DNA of 64,000 nt from QHXM01 sp032160165 (GTDB taxonomy: Bacteria; Acidobacteriota; Blastocatellia; Pyrinomonadales; Pyrinomonadaceae), in contig JAVHWA010000162.1 of the NCBI GenBank assembly GCA_032160165.1, positions 31,100 to 95,099 on the forward strand. The letters are read 5' to 3'. Made by a program: the position numbers and the translations under genes. Under the pieces are notes generated by a model. It saw only the letters and a list, made by a program, of their open reading frames with translations. It was not told the DNA's origin and ran no database searches. Positions 57,387 through 64,000 of this stretch are shown here, piece after piece; the first letter of the stretch is position 1; every line of letters begins with the position of its first letter.

Positions 57387-59414
57387 ATGGCGGCAGAACT
57401 CAAGCGAATACTCATAGGGCGCGCACTTAAGACCGAAGAAGCTGCACACGAACGACTCTCAAAGAAGACAGCGTTGGCTGTCTTCTCGTCTGACGCGCTC
57501 TCCTCGACGGCGTACGCAACGGAAGAAATCCTTTTGGTGCTGGCCGCCGCCGCGGCCTTCTATCATTCGACCACGCCCTTCCGTTTTGTGGTGCCTATCT
57601 CGATCGGAATCGGGGCTCTGCTCGTCATCGTTGCGGCCAGTTACAGACAAACGATTCATGCCTATCCGTCCGGCGGCGGCGCTTACATCGTAGCCAAAGA
57701 GAATCTAGGCACGATACCAGGGTTGATCGCCGGCGCCTCGCTGCTGGTCGACTATGTGCTGACAGTCTCGGTCTCGATCGCTGCCGGAGTAGCGGCGATT
57801 ACATCGATGGCACAGGGGACACGGCTCGCGTGGCTCGACAATCATAAAATCGCGCTTTGCCTGATCTTTATTGTCTTCATCATGCTCGCCAATCTTCGAG
57901 GCGTGCGCGAATCAGGCTCGCTCTTCGCCGCTCCTACCTATCTTTTTCTGATCAGCTTTCTCTTCATGATCGGTTATGGCCTCGTCTACTACTTCATATA
58001 TGGAGGAGTTGCAACGACGCCGGGCCCGGAGGAGCTGAAGATTGCGGAAGGTTACAAGATCCAGCCGCTGACCATATTTCTCATCCTCGGCGCGTTCTCG
58101 AACGGGTGCGCCGCGCTCACTGGAATCGAAGCGATATCCAACGGCGTCCCTGCTTTCAAGAAGCCCGAGGCGAAGAATGCGGCCATGACACTCGTCTGGA
58201 TGGCAGCGCTCCTGACCGTGATGTTTTTGGGCACAAGCGTGCTTGCCTACCTATACGGCGTTCATCCTCACGAAAGCGAAACCGTGATCTCGCAATTTGC
58301 GAGAATCATGTTTACCGGTCCGATGGCCTGGTTCTATTATGTCGTGCAGATCGCGACGGCTCTGATCCTGGTTCTGGCGGCCAATACATCGTTCGCCGAC
58401 TTTCCAAGACTGGGAAGCCTGTTAGCGCGAGACCGCTTCCTGCCGCGCCAGTTTGCCAATCGCGGCGACAAGCTGGTCTTCTCAAACGGCATCGTCATCC
58501 TCGCAGTCTTCTCCAGCATCCTCGTCATCGGCTTCGGCGGTGATACCAGCCGGCTGATTCCGCTCTACGCGGTCGGAGTGTTTCTATCTTTTACCCTCTC
58601 GCAATCAGGCATGGTTAGGCACTGGCTGAAAGAGCGGGCCGAGTTCAAGACCCGAACTGGGAAGCGAGCAGCACGTGAGGCAAAGGAAGAGACGGTTAAC
58701 GATGCCGAGCGGTCACAGGCCCTTCCCGACCCCGAGTTATTAATGGCGGAGCAGCGAGAATCCACGTTCGTAGTCGACGAAGTGACCGAAAGCTCGCACT
58801 GGAAGAAATCAATTGTCATCAATGCCGTGGGGGCGTTCGCAACTTTCGTTGTGCTCTGCGTGTTCGTCGCGACCAAGTTTATTCACGGGGCGTGGATCGT
58901 CGTCCTGGTAATCCCGCTTCTGGTCTTCATGTTCCGCGGCATACACAAACATTATCTACGGGTCGCGAATCAGCTCTCAACTGATGGACTGGTGGATGTG
59001 CATTCGATCAGGCACACCGTGATCGTGCCCATCTCGGGTATTCACCGTGGAGTAATCAATGCGTTGCAGTACGCGAAATCGATCGCGCCCGATCATGTCC
59101 AGGCGATATATGTAGATTTCGACGAGGAAGCGACCGCGAAGCTGCGTGAGAAATGGGAGCGATGGGGAGCCGGAATGAAGTTGGTGGTTCTGCCCTCGCC
59201 ATATCGCGAGCTGACACGACCATTGCTGCGATACATTGCGCGCCTCGAGCGTACGCATGATAACGACATGATCACGGTGGTGCTGCCGGAATTCGTGCCG
59301 GCGAAGTGGTGGCAGCACCTGCTTCACAATCAGAGCTCGCTGCTCTTGAAAGGCTCGTTGCTTTTCAAGGAAGGCGTCATTGTGACGAGCGTCCCTTACC
59401 ACCTCAAGCATTGA
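57387..59414 (+). CDS. kimA: KimA-family potassium/APC-type permease
   Basis: Integral membrane protein of 675 residues. The amino-terminal signature LSKKTALAVFSSDALSSTAYATEEIL, the sequence PSGGGAYIVAKENLGT and SGMVRHW near residue 412 are typical of the KimA/YdaO group of the APC superfamily, which imports potassium with protons. About twelve transmembrane segments end near residue 510, and a cytoplasmic C-terminal domain (about 535-675) with a USP-like alpha/beta layout (HRGVINALQYAKSIAPDHVQAIYVDFD) follows. Regulation: KdpE-type boxes, riboswitch and terminator upstream. ATG 57387 is the only start that keeps the N-terminal amphipathic stretch. Confidence 0.9.
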   Translation: MAAELKRILIGRALKTEEAAHERLSKKTALAVFSSDALSSTAYATEEILLVLAAAAAFYHSTTPFRFVVPISIGIGALLVIVAASYRQTIHAYPSGGGAYIVAKENLGTIPGLIAGASLLVDYVLTVSVSIAAGVAAITSMAQGTRLAWLDNHKIALCLIFIVFIMLANLRGVRESGSLFAAPTYLFLISFLFMIGYGLVYYFIYGGVATTPGPEELKIAEGYKIQPLTIFLILGAFSNGCAALTGIEAISNGVPAFKKPEAKNAAMTLVWMAALLTVMFLGTSVLAYLYGVHPHESETVISQFARIMFTGPMAWFYYVVQIATALILVLAANTSFADFPRLGSLLARDRFLPRQFANRGDKLVFSNGIVILAVFSSILVIGFGGDTSRLIPLYAVGVFLSFTLSQSGMVRHWLKERAEFKTRTGKRAAREAKEETVNDAERSQALPDPELLMAEQRESTFVVDEVTESSHWKKSIVINAVGAFATFVVLCVFVATKFIHGAWIVVLVIPLLVFMFRGIHKHYLRVANQLSTDGLVDVHSIRHTVIVPISGIHRGVINALQYAKSIAPDHVQAIYVDFDEEATAKLREKWERWGAGMKLVVLPSPYRELTRPLLRYIARLERTHDNDMITVVLPEFVPAKWWQHLLHNQSSLLLKGSLLFKEGVIVTSVPYHLKH

Positions 59415-59450
59415 TCAAAGGTCGACAGACTCTGCGAGAGGGACGGGCGG

Positions 59451-59588
59451 ATGGGACAGATCTGGACAATTATCTTTGTGGTCCTGGTACTGATCGGATG
59501 GGCGATAGCAAGCCGAATGGATCGCGCAGACGCGAAGCGGCGGAGGACCAGGGATGCGCAGAAAGGCCAGAGGGAAGATGTCGAATAA
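59451..59588 (+). CDS. 45-residue single-pass membrane peptide downstream of kimA
   Basis: Small ORF of 45 codons. A hydrophobic helix (WTIIFVVLVLIGWAIA, residues 5-20) is followed by a strongly basic segment with R/K-rich cluster (DAKRRRTRDAQKGQRED), giving an inner-membrane N-out/C-in peptide. GAGAGGGACGGG upstream of ATG provides a Shine-Dalgarno, and the gene starts 36 bases after the kimA stop with no terminator between. It may be a small regulatory or assembly subunit of KimA; there is no direct proof that it is translated. Confidence 0.55.
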   Translation: MGQIWTIIFVVLVLIGWAIASRMDRADAKRRRTRDAQKGQREDVE

Positions 59589-59632
59589 GGCGGGCGTCGT
59601 AGGTGGCGCCACATCCGCGAGTGTCGCGCTCT

Positions 59633-59863
59633 AACGCCAAAGGCGTTCGCAAATTCCAGCCCTGGGCAACGCCCAGGGTATGAGATCAGTTGTCTATCCG
59701 CTTATACCCTGAAAGGGTTCGCAAGTTATGGTAGTCGACACCGATCGGAGCGCCGACTTAACCGGCCAACACTTTCAGTGTTGGTGTAATTATTCAGCCT
59801 TTGTTTCCCAGGATTTCATCCTGGGCTAAAATTCGCGAACGCCTTTGGCGTTGAAGGCTGAAT
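59633..59863. repeat. Composite palindromic element B (about 220 bp with near-perfect terminal inverted repeats)
   Basis: Outer ends AACGCCAAAGGCGTT (59633-59647) and AACGCCTTTGGCGTT (59838-59852) are inverted copies, and the flanks extend the match to 27 of 30 bases. Inside are CCCTGGGC-AAC-GCCCAGGG (59660-59678), ACCCT-GAA-AGGGT (59706-59718), CCAACACT-TTC-AGTGTTGG (59766-59784) and CCCAGGAT-TTC-ATCCTGGG (59807-59825). ATTCAGCCTT (59792-59801) with AAGGCTGAAT (59854-59863) closes a three-way junction. All loops are 3 bases. No open frame. It looks like a dispersed non-autonomous element or a structured RNA. Confidence 0.65.
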
Positions 59864-59881
59864 CTCGCACGCGATTGAGCC

Positions 59882-60688
59882 TCACTTGAATCCGCTTGAG
59901 AGGCTTGCCCCGACGGCCTCTATATTCGTCGAGTGCGGCGGTCCTTCGTAGCCTCTGTAAACCTCGATCAATATCATCGCAATCCGATCTTCGAACGGAC
60001 TCTTCACATAGCCCACTACGCCCACGTTTAAGGGAAACGTTCCTTCGGCGCCAGAAGAGTACGTGTGGTCCCGCACAGTCTTGCTGCCATTTCGTCGCGA
60101 GATCAGATGCACGGTCGCCTGCGTGACCGATCCGTACAACCGCGACTCATCATCGGTCTTTTCTTTTAGCTTAACGTCCGCCATCAAGCGGCTGCCTTTC
60201 CACGTGAATGGAAATGTACCGAGAGCGAAGCGCCGTCCGGGCTCGATCCCGAAGGCCCGCAACTTATCCGAAAAGAGCTTTCGGTTCTTCCGCCAGAGCG
60301 CGCGAATCGACCTGGGTGCTCCCGTTTTCTCTGCATCTTCTGTCCCGTCATATTGGAATGACCAGAGGACCTTGTCGTTCACTAAATCCAGTATCGCAAG
60401 TTTGGCGAAATAACAGTCGCAGGCTTCGTCACCCGGCTCCGAATAGTAGGCAAACTTGCCGTCTTTGGACCATCCAATCGGATAAAGCTCCTCAGTCACG
60501 AGCACCTCACCATGAAAAGCCGTGTTGTAATACTGAGGGAATGTTTTTCTGGTAGCCCTCGTGAGACTGAGTTTTGCGGGAGGACTAAAGTAAGGGCTCG
60601 TACGTTGCGCGAGCCCAGGCGGCGCGCAAAAGCAGAGCATCCCGAAAAGAAAGCCTGCGACAACCAAACTCTTCTTTAGATAAGCCAT
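59882..60688 (-). CDS. Hypothetical secreted protein
   Basis: Protein of 268 residues with a signal peptide (LKKSLVVAGFLFGMLCFCAPPGLAQ, cleavage near 27). The body shows repeated beta strands (GWSKDGKFAYYSEPGDEACDCYF, KLAILDLVNDKVLWSFQYD, RIAMILIEVYRGYEG) suggestive of a beta-propeller-like or lipoprotein-like fold. It contains a CDC motif (CDCYFAKL) that could be redox-active. I do not recognise the family. It follows the selenoprotein-like gene after 8 bases in an apparent operon with a good Shine-Dalgarno (GGGAGAA). Confidence 0.7.
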   Translation of the reverse strand: MAYLKKSLVVAGFLFGMLCFCAPPGLAQRTSPYFSPPAKLSLTRATRKTFPQYYNTAFHGEVLVTEELYPIGWSKDGKFAYYSEPGDEACDCYFAKLAILDLVNDKVLWSFQYDGTEDAEKTGAPRSIRALWRKNRKLFSDKLRAFGIEPGRRFALGTFPFTWKGSRLMADVKLKEKTDDESRLYGSVTQATVHLISRRNGSKTVRDHTYSSGAEGTFPLNVGVVGYVKSPFEDRIAMILIEVYRGYEGPPHSTNIEAVGASLSSGFK

Positions 60689-60696
60689 CGTTCTCC

Positions 60697-60927
60697 CTAT
60701 GCCTGCAACTCGTCTCGTACCGCAACTAGCACCTGTTCGTCGTCGGGAAAGCCGAGCCAGCCCTTCTTCGCTACTACTTTATCGCCAACCCAGACCGTGA
60801 ATTCTCCTCTATCGCCCGCAATCAAATTGGTGTCGACTGCGAGCTCTTTCTTGAGCAACTCCGCCACACGGGCGGCCCTTGGCAAGTAGTTTCAAACTAC
60901 GCAGTAGCGTATGGCAATCGGCTGCAT
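60697..60927 (-). CDS. selW: SelW/Rdx-family selenoprotein with in-frame TGA as selenocysteine
   Basis: Reading through one in-frame TGA (60892-60894) gives a 76-residue protein with selenocysteine 12 in a CxxU motif (C9-V-V-U12-N-Y-L-P-R). The remainder (ARVAELLKKELAVD, GEFTVWVGDKVVAKKGWLGFPDDEQV) matches the Rdx fold of SelW/SelT/SelH: a CxxC/U loop followed by a helix, then GxFEV-like strands. AAGGAG lies 9 bases before the ATG at 60927, and a perfect TATAAT (60953-60958) lies upstream. Without read-through the downstream frame would need to start from a TTG. The bacterial SECIS-like hairpin 16 bases after the TGA supports recoding. Expected role: thioredoxin-like oxidoreductase. Confidence 0.85.
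60850..60886 (-). promoter_or_regulatory. SECIS-like hairpin downstream of the in-frame TGA
   Basis: On the minus strand CCGCC (60875-60871) pairs with GGCGG (60865-60861) around the loop CGTGT, which has a G in its second position followed by U, as in bacterial SECIS loops. CTTG/CAAG (60886-60883 with 60853-60850) forms a lower stem. The loop starts 22 bases after the TGA, within the usual 16-37 window for SelB-binding elements. Confidence 0.65.
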
Positions 60928-60952
60928 TGTGGTAATCTCCTTGGATTACCAG

Positions 60953-60983
60953 ATTATATCGGAGACGCGGGAAATTCACTCAA
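60953..60983 (-). promoter_or_regulatory. Promoter of the selW-like operon
   Basis: On the minus strand a perfect -10 TATAAT occupies 60958-60953. A -35-like TTGAGT lies at 60983-60978, with a somewhat long 19-base spacer. The leader to the ATG would be only about 20 bases and contains the AAGGAG site. Confidence 0.5.
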
Positions 60984-61028
60984 AAATCTTGTGCCCGCAC
61001 CTCATACTAGAAGGAGAATTATCGAACA

Positions 61029-63953
61029 ATGTCTCAGGAGCAGGTGCCGGCGGGATTAACGTTTATTTCACGCGACAGCGGCATTCTTGAATACAAGCTT
61101 GCCAACGGAATGAAGTTGTTACTAGTAGAGAACCGGGTTGCGCCGGTCGCAACTGTGATGGTGGTCTATAAAGTGGGGTCGCGTAACGAGGCCGTTGGAT
61201 ACACGGGCTCTACTCACCTGCTCGAACACATGATGTTCAAGGGCACGCCTACCTTTAACAAAGAGAAGAACACACAAATCGCCGCCACGCTGCAAAAGAT
61301 CGGGGCGGCGTTTAATGCGACCACCTGGTACGACCGTACGAACTACTTCGAAACCGTGCCGTCAGACCAGCTCGAGCTGGCGATACATCTTGAAGCCGAC
61401 CGAATGCAGAACTCGCTGATTGCCGATGCAGACCGACAGTCGGAAATGACCGTTGTGCGCAATGAGCTCGAGCGCGGGCAGAACGAGCCATCAGAAGTAC
61501 TGGACGAGGCCGTCTATGCCGCTGCCTTTCGAGAGCACCCATATCATCATCCGACCATTGGCTGGAGAGCAGACGTTGAAAGCGTTCCCACTTCACGTCT
61601 GAGAGAGTTCTACAAAACTTTTTATCGGCCGGACAATGCGACGGTGATATTGGTTGGAGACTTTGAACGCTCAGCTGCGCTCGACCTGATCAACAAATAC
61701 TTCGGAGCATTTCAAGTGGACGCCGGACCAATTCCGGAGGTCTACACTGATGAACCTCCCCAACAGGGCGAGCGGCGAGTGGTCATTCGACGCGCAGGCG
61801 AACTCGCGCTGGTGCAGATGGCTTTTCATACTCCGGGAGTTCTGGGTCAAACCACAGTCCTTTCAATCGAAGAACTCGCGCAGCGCGCCGCCAATCCGCC
61901 GGCGGTAAATGACATCTACCCTCTGGTAGTGCTCTCTGTAGCGCTCTCTCACGGCATCACCAGCCGACTTTACCAGGCTCTGGTCGAGTCGGACCTTGCG
62001 GTGGAAGCGAATTCAAACGCGGACCAGCATCGCGATCCGGGACTCTTCACGCTCTATGCGACGGTTCGACCAGGGGTTGAGCCCAAGAAAGTAGAGGACA
62101 CGATCCTGGAGGAGTTGCGAAAGGTCGCTGAAGAAGGATTGACTGAAGCCGAAGTAGAAAAGGCGAAGCAACAGATCGTCGCTCAAATGGCATATAGCCG
62201 CGACGGTACCTTCAACGTCGCTATGCAGATGTCGGAAGCCGAAGCGGTCGCTGACTGGCGCTTCTTTAAAAACTATGAGGGCAATATCTCTAATGTGACC
62301 TCCGCTGATGTTCGCCGCGTCGCTGGCCAATACTTCATAGAAGACAATCGGACTGTTGGATACTTCATACCCAGGCACGCCGGCGGTGGGAGCGGCGAGG
62401 GCAACGGAGCATCGCCATCTTCGTTGCGCGAAATTTCTCGCCGCGGCGTCCAGTTCCTTAAGGAACCCGACGCGGAAGACGAAAGCATGGTGTCGGAAAC
62501 ATTCGGCGTTGCGGGTGCGCCTGGAGTGCCGGATATAGATGCGCCTGCAGAGGGCGGCTCGACCACCCCGCAGGAGAAAGAGCAGCAACCGTTAAGTCCC
62601 AGGGGCGATAAATCATCCGATGCGGTCGACGCTATTACGCAGGAAAGCGGTCGCTCGTCGAGGTTCGCATCACGTACCATTCGAACGAACCTTTCAAACG
62701 GCTCGGTTCTCCTGCTACTCGAAAACCGCGCTACACCCACCATGTCGCTACGTGGCTCATTTCGCGCGGGCTCATATTTTGAACCGCGGGACAAACCGGG
62801 TCTCGCCCAGATCACCGCAAACATGCTCGAGCGGGGGACGAAGCGTCGCACCAAGCTTCAGCTGGCGAACGATCTGGAATCCGTCGGGGCGCAGCACGCG
62901 TTCTCGGCCGATCCTTTCGCGGTCAACATTGCGGGTCGCGCGCTTTCCAAGGACCTGCCACTTCTTATCAAGACGATCGCGGAGGAGCTTCGCGAGCCGG
63001 CCTTTCCTGGTGACGAGCTTGAAAAACTGAAGCAACAAGTCATAGCCATCATTAAGGAGCAGCAATCCAATACCGGCTACAGGGCGCGCGAACGGTTCAC
63101 GCAAATTATCTTCGATGATGCCAGTCCATTCTATATACATCCCGGCGAGAAGGTGATCGAGAGCATTGCATCGATCAGCGTCGACGACGTCAGAACTTTC
63201 TACTCGAAGTTTTATGGGGGTCGATCGCTAATTCTTTCTATAGCAGGAGACGTGCAGACGCAGGACGTGCAGCGGCAGTTTGAAGAGACCTTTGGCTCGT
63301 TTATCGGGCCGGCGAGTGTGGACGTCAACGTCAAAGACCCGGAGCCGCAGGCTTCGACCCGGCGCGAGATCGTTCTGGTAAAAGAGAAAGCCAGTGTCGA
63401 CGTGCTGTTGGGTTCGGCCGCGTCTTTACGGAGAGACTCGAGCGATTACTACGCAGCTGTCATCGCCAACAGCGCGCTTGGTGAATCAACCCTCTCCTCC
63501 CGCCTCGGGTTGAGGGTGCGCGATCAAGAGGGGCTGACTTACGGAATCAACTCGCGTTTCCGCGCACCCTCTCTGGCCGCGGGCCCATGGTACGTGGGTG
63601 TTTCGGTTAATCCCAACAACGTAGAGAAAGCGATTGACTCGGCGCTGAAGGTGCTGCGCGACTATGTGCAGCATGGAATACGCTCTGACGAACTTGAGGA
63701 CGAGAAATCTTCAGCCATTGGCTCGTTCAAGGTGGGATTAGCTACCAACAGCGGTTTGGCGCAGGCTATGTGGAACGCTGAGTTCTACAAGCTGGGCGCG
63801 GATTATATCGATCGATACCCACAGATCATTCAGGCGGTTACAGTCGATGAAGTAAACGCGGCGACTCGTAAGTATTTTCGCCCGGACCAACTAACGGTGG
63901 TCATTGCCGGAGACATCGAGCCGGCTATGTCGGGCGTCGCGCCGACCGTGTAG
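61029..63953 (+). CDS. M16-family zinc peptidase, two-domain fused form
   Basis: Protein of 974 residues with two M16 repeats. The N-terminal repeat has the inverted zinc motif H63-LL-E66-H67 (STHLLEHMMFKGT) and a downstream Glu ligand near residue 146 (VVRNELERGQNEPSEVLDE). A linker of about 90 residues rich in Gly/Ser/Glu (residues about 455-545) connects to the second repeat (ANMLERGTKRRTKLQLANDLESVG), which has lost the HxxEH motif and is structural. Such pairs form a closed clamp that degrades peptides. Most relatives are exported; this one shows no signal peptide, so it may be cytoplasmic, unless the start is upstream. AGAAGGAGAA precedes the ATG. Confidence 0.92.
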   Translation: MSQEQVPAGLTFISRDSGILEYKLANGMKLLLVENRVAPVATVMVVYKVGSRNEAVGYTGSTHLLEHMMFKGTPTFNKEKNTQIAATLQKIGAAFNATTWYDRTNYFETVPSDQLELAIHLEADRMQNSLIADADRQSEMTVVRNELERGQNEPSEVLDEAVYAAAFREHPYHHPTIGWRADVESVPTSRLREFYKTFYRPDNATVILVGDFERSAALDLINKYFGAFQVDAGPIPEVYTDEPPQQGERRVVIRRAGELALVQMAFHTPGVLGQTTVLSIEELAQRAANPPAVNDIYPLVVLSVALSHGITSRLYQALVESDLAVEANSNADQHRDPGLFTLYATVRPGVEPKKVEDTILEELRKVAEEGLTEAEVEKAKQQIVAQMAYSRDGTFNVAMQMSEAEAVADWRFFKNYEGNISNVTSADVRRVAGQYFIEDNRTVGYFIPRHAGGGSGEGNGASPSSLREISRRGVQFLKEPDAEDESMVSETFGVAGAPGVPDIDAPAEGGSTTPQEKEQQPLSPRGDKSSDAVDAITQESGRSSRFASRTIRTNLSNGSVLLLLENRATPTMSLRGSFRAGSYFEPRDKPGLAQITANMLERGTKRRTKLQLANDLESVGAQHAFSADPFAVNIAGRALSKDLPLLIKTIAEELREPAFPGDELEKLKQQVIAIIKEQQSNTGYRARERFTQIIFDDASPFYIHPGEKVIESIASISVDDVRTFYSKFYGGRSLILSIAGDVQTQDVQRQFEETFGSFIGPASVDVNVKDPEPQASTRREIVLVKEKASVDVLLGSAASLRRDSSDYYAAVIANSALGESTLSSRLGLRVRDQEGLTYGINSRFRAPSLAAGPWYVGVSVNPNNVEKAIDSALKVLRDYVQHGIRSDELEDEKSSAIGSFKVGLATNSGLAQAMWNAEFYKLGADYIDRYPQIIQAVTVDEVNAATRKYFRPDQLTVVIAGDIEPAMSGVAPTV

Positions 63954-64000
63954 GGAGTTTTCACCACAGAGGACGCAGAGGTCGCAGACGCTGAATTATG

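Noticed and set aside
59306..59602. Open frame of 98 codons overlapping the end of kimA
   Set aside because: It runs through the kimA C-terminus in another frame; the 45-codon frame at 59451 has a better start context and a membrane helix.
59633..59863. CRISPR-like array
   Set aside because: The repeats are inverted hairpins of different sequence, not direct repeats with regular spacers, and there are no cas genes.

Overview
The window is a typical Gram-negative chromosome segment dominated by a very large surface-glycan biosynthesis locus (about 1-49.7 kb). A shorter stretch of surface, signalling and ion-homeostasis genes follows (about 49.7-64 kb). No rRNA, tRNA, CRISPR array, insertion sequence or phage gene was recognised. 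The likely source is Acidobacteriota, perhaps class Blastocatellia. This is an inference from the acidobacterial-type VWA secreted protein, the HYR/PxKF surface protein, the KdpD-like kinase of DUF4118 type and the dispersed palindromic elements; no marker gene is present to prove it.

Layout. 10-3671 (minus): a four-gene sugar-modification operon (FlaA1-type dehydratase, nucleotidyltransferase, GT2, methyltransferase). 4270-8514: two secreted surface proteins (beta-helix; DUF11/HYR/PxKF). 9069-11285: Wzm/Wzt polysaccharide ABC exporter. 11297-17816: a CDP-hexose branch (RfbF, RfbG, C-methyltransferase, 3,5-epimerase, aminotransferase, GNAT, CmcI-type enzyme). 17862-33902: a nonulosonic-acid block. 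It holds every step of a GDP-GlcNAc to CMP-legionaminic acid route (PtmE, LegB, LegC, NeuD/LegH, LegG, LegI, LegF), an N-formyltransferase, a candidate transferase, and two complete acetamidino-forming modules (WbpG-like amidotransferase with HisH-like and HisF-like subunits). 34076-47485: asparagine synthase-like amidotransferase, GT4, dTDP-rhamnose genes rmlB/rmlD, a Wzc-type tyrosine kinase, and two paralogous WbpD/WbpE/WbpB-like cassettes for N-acylated 3-amino sugars. 47521-49678: divergent gmd and fcl for GDP-L-fucose.

The second part holds small hypothetical and secreted proteins, a GT87-like membrane glycosyltransferase, a secreted VWA protein, a KdpD/KdpE-like two-component pair and a beta-carbonic anhydrase. 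Next comes a potassium-uptake unit with layered control: OmpR/KdpE-type phased boxes, then a c-di-AMP (ydaO) riboswitch with its own terminator, then a KimA-family permease, then a 45-residue membrane peptide. This unit lies between two different composite palindromic repeat elements. Further on is a two-gene minus-strand operon whose first gene is a probable selenoprotein of the SelW/Rdx family: an in-frame TGA in a CxxU motif followed by a SECIS-like hairpin. The window ends with a double-domain M16 peptidase.

The most rewarding items are the SelW-type selenoprotein, the doubled acetamidino modules inside a legionaminic acid locus, the promoter/riboswitch architecture of kimA, and the palindromic elements on both sides of it. 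All calls were made by reading the sequence; no searches were run.
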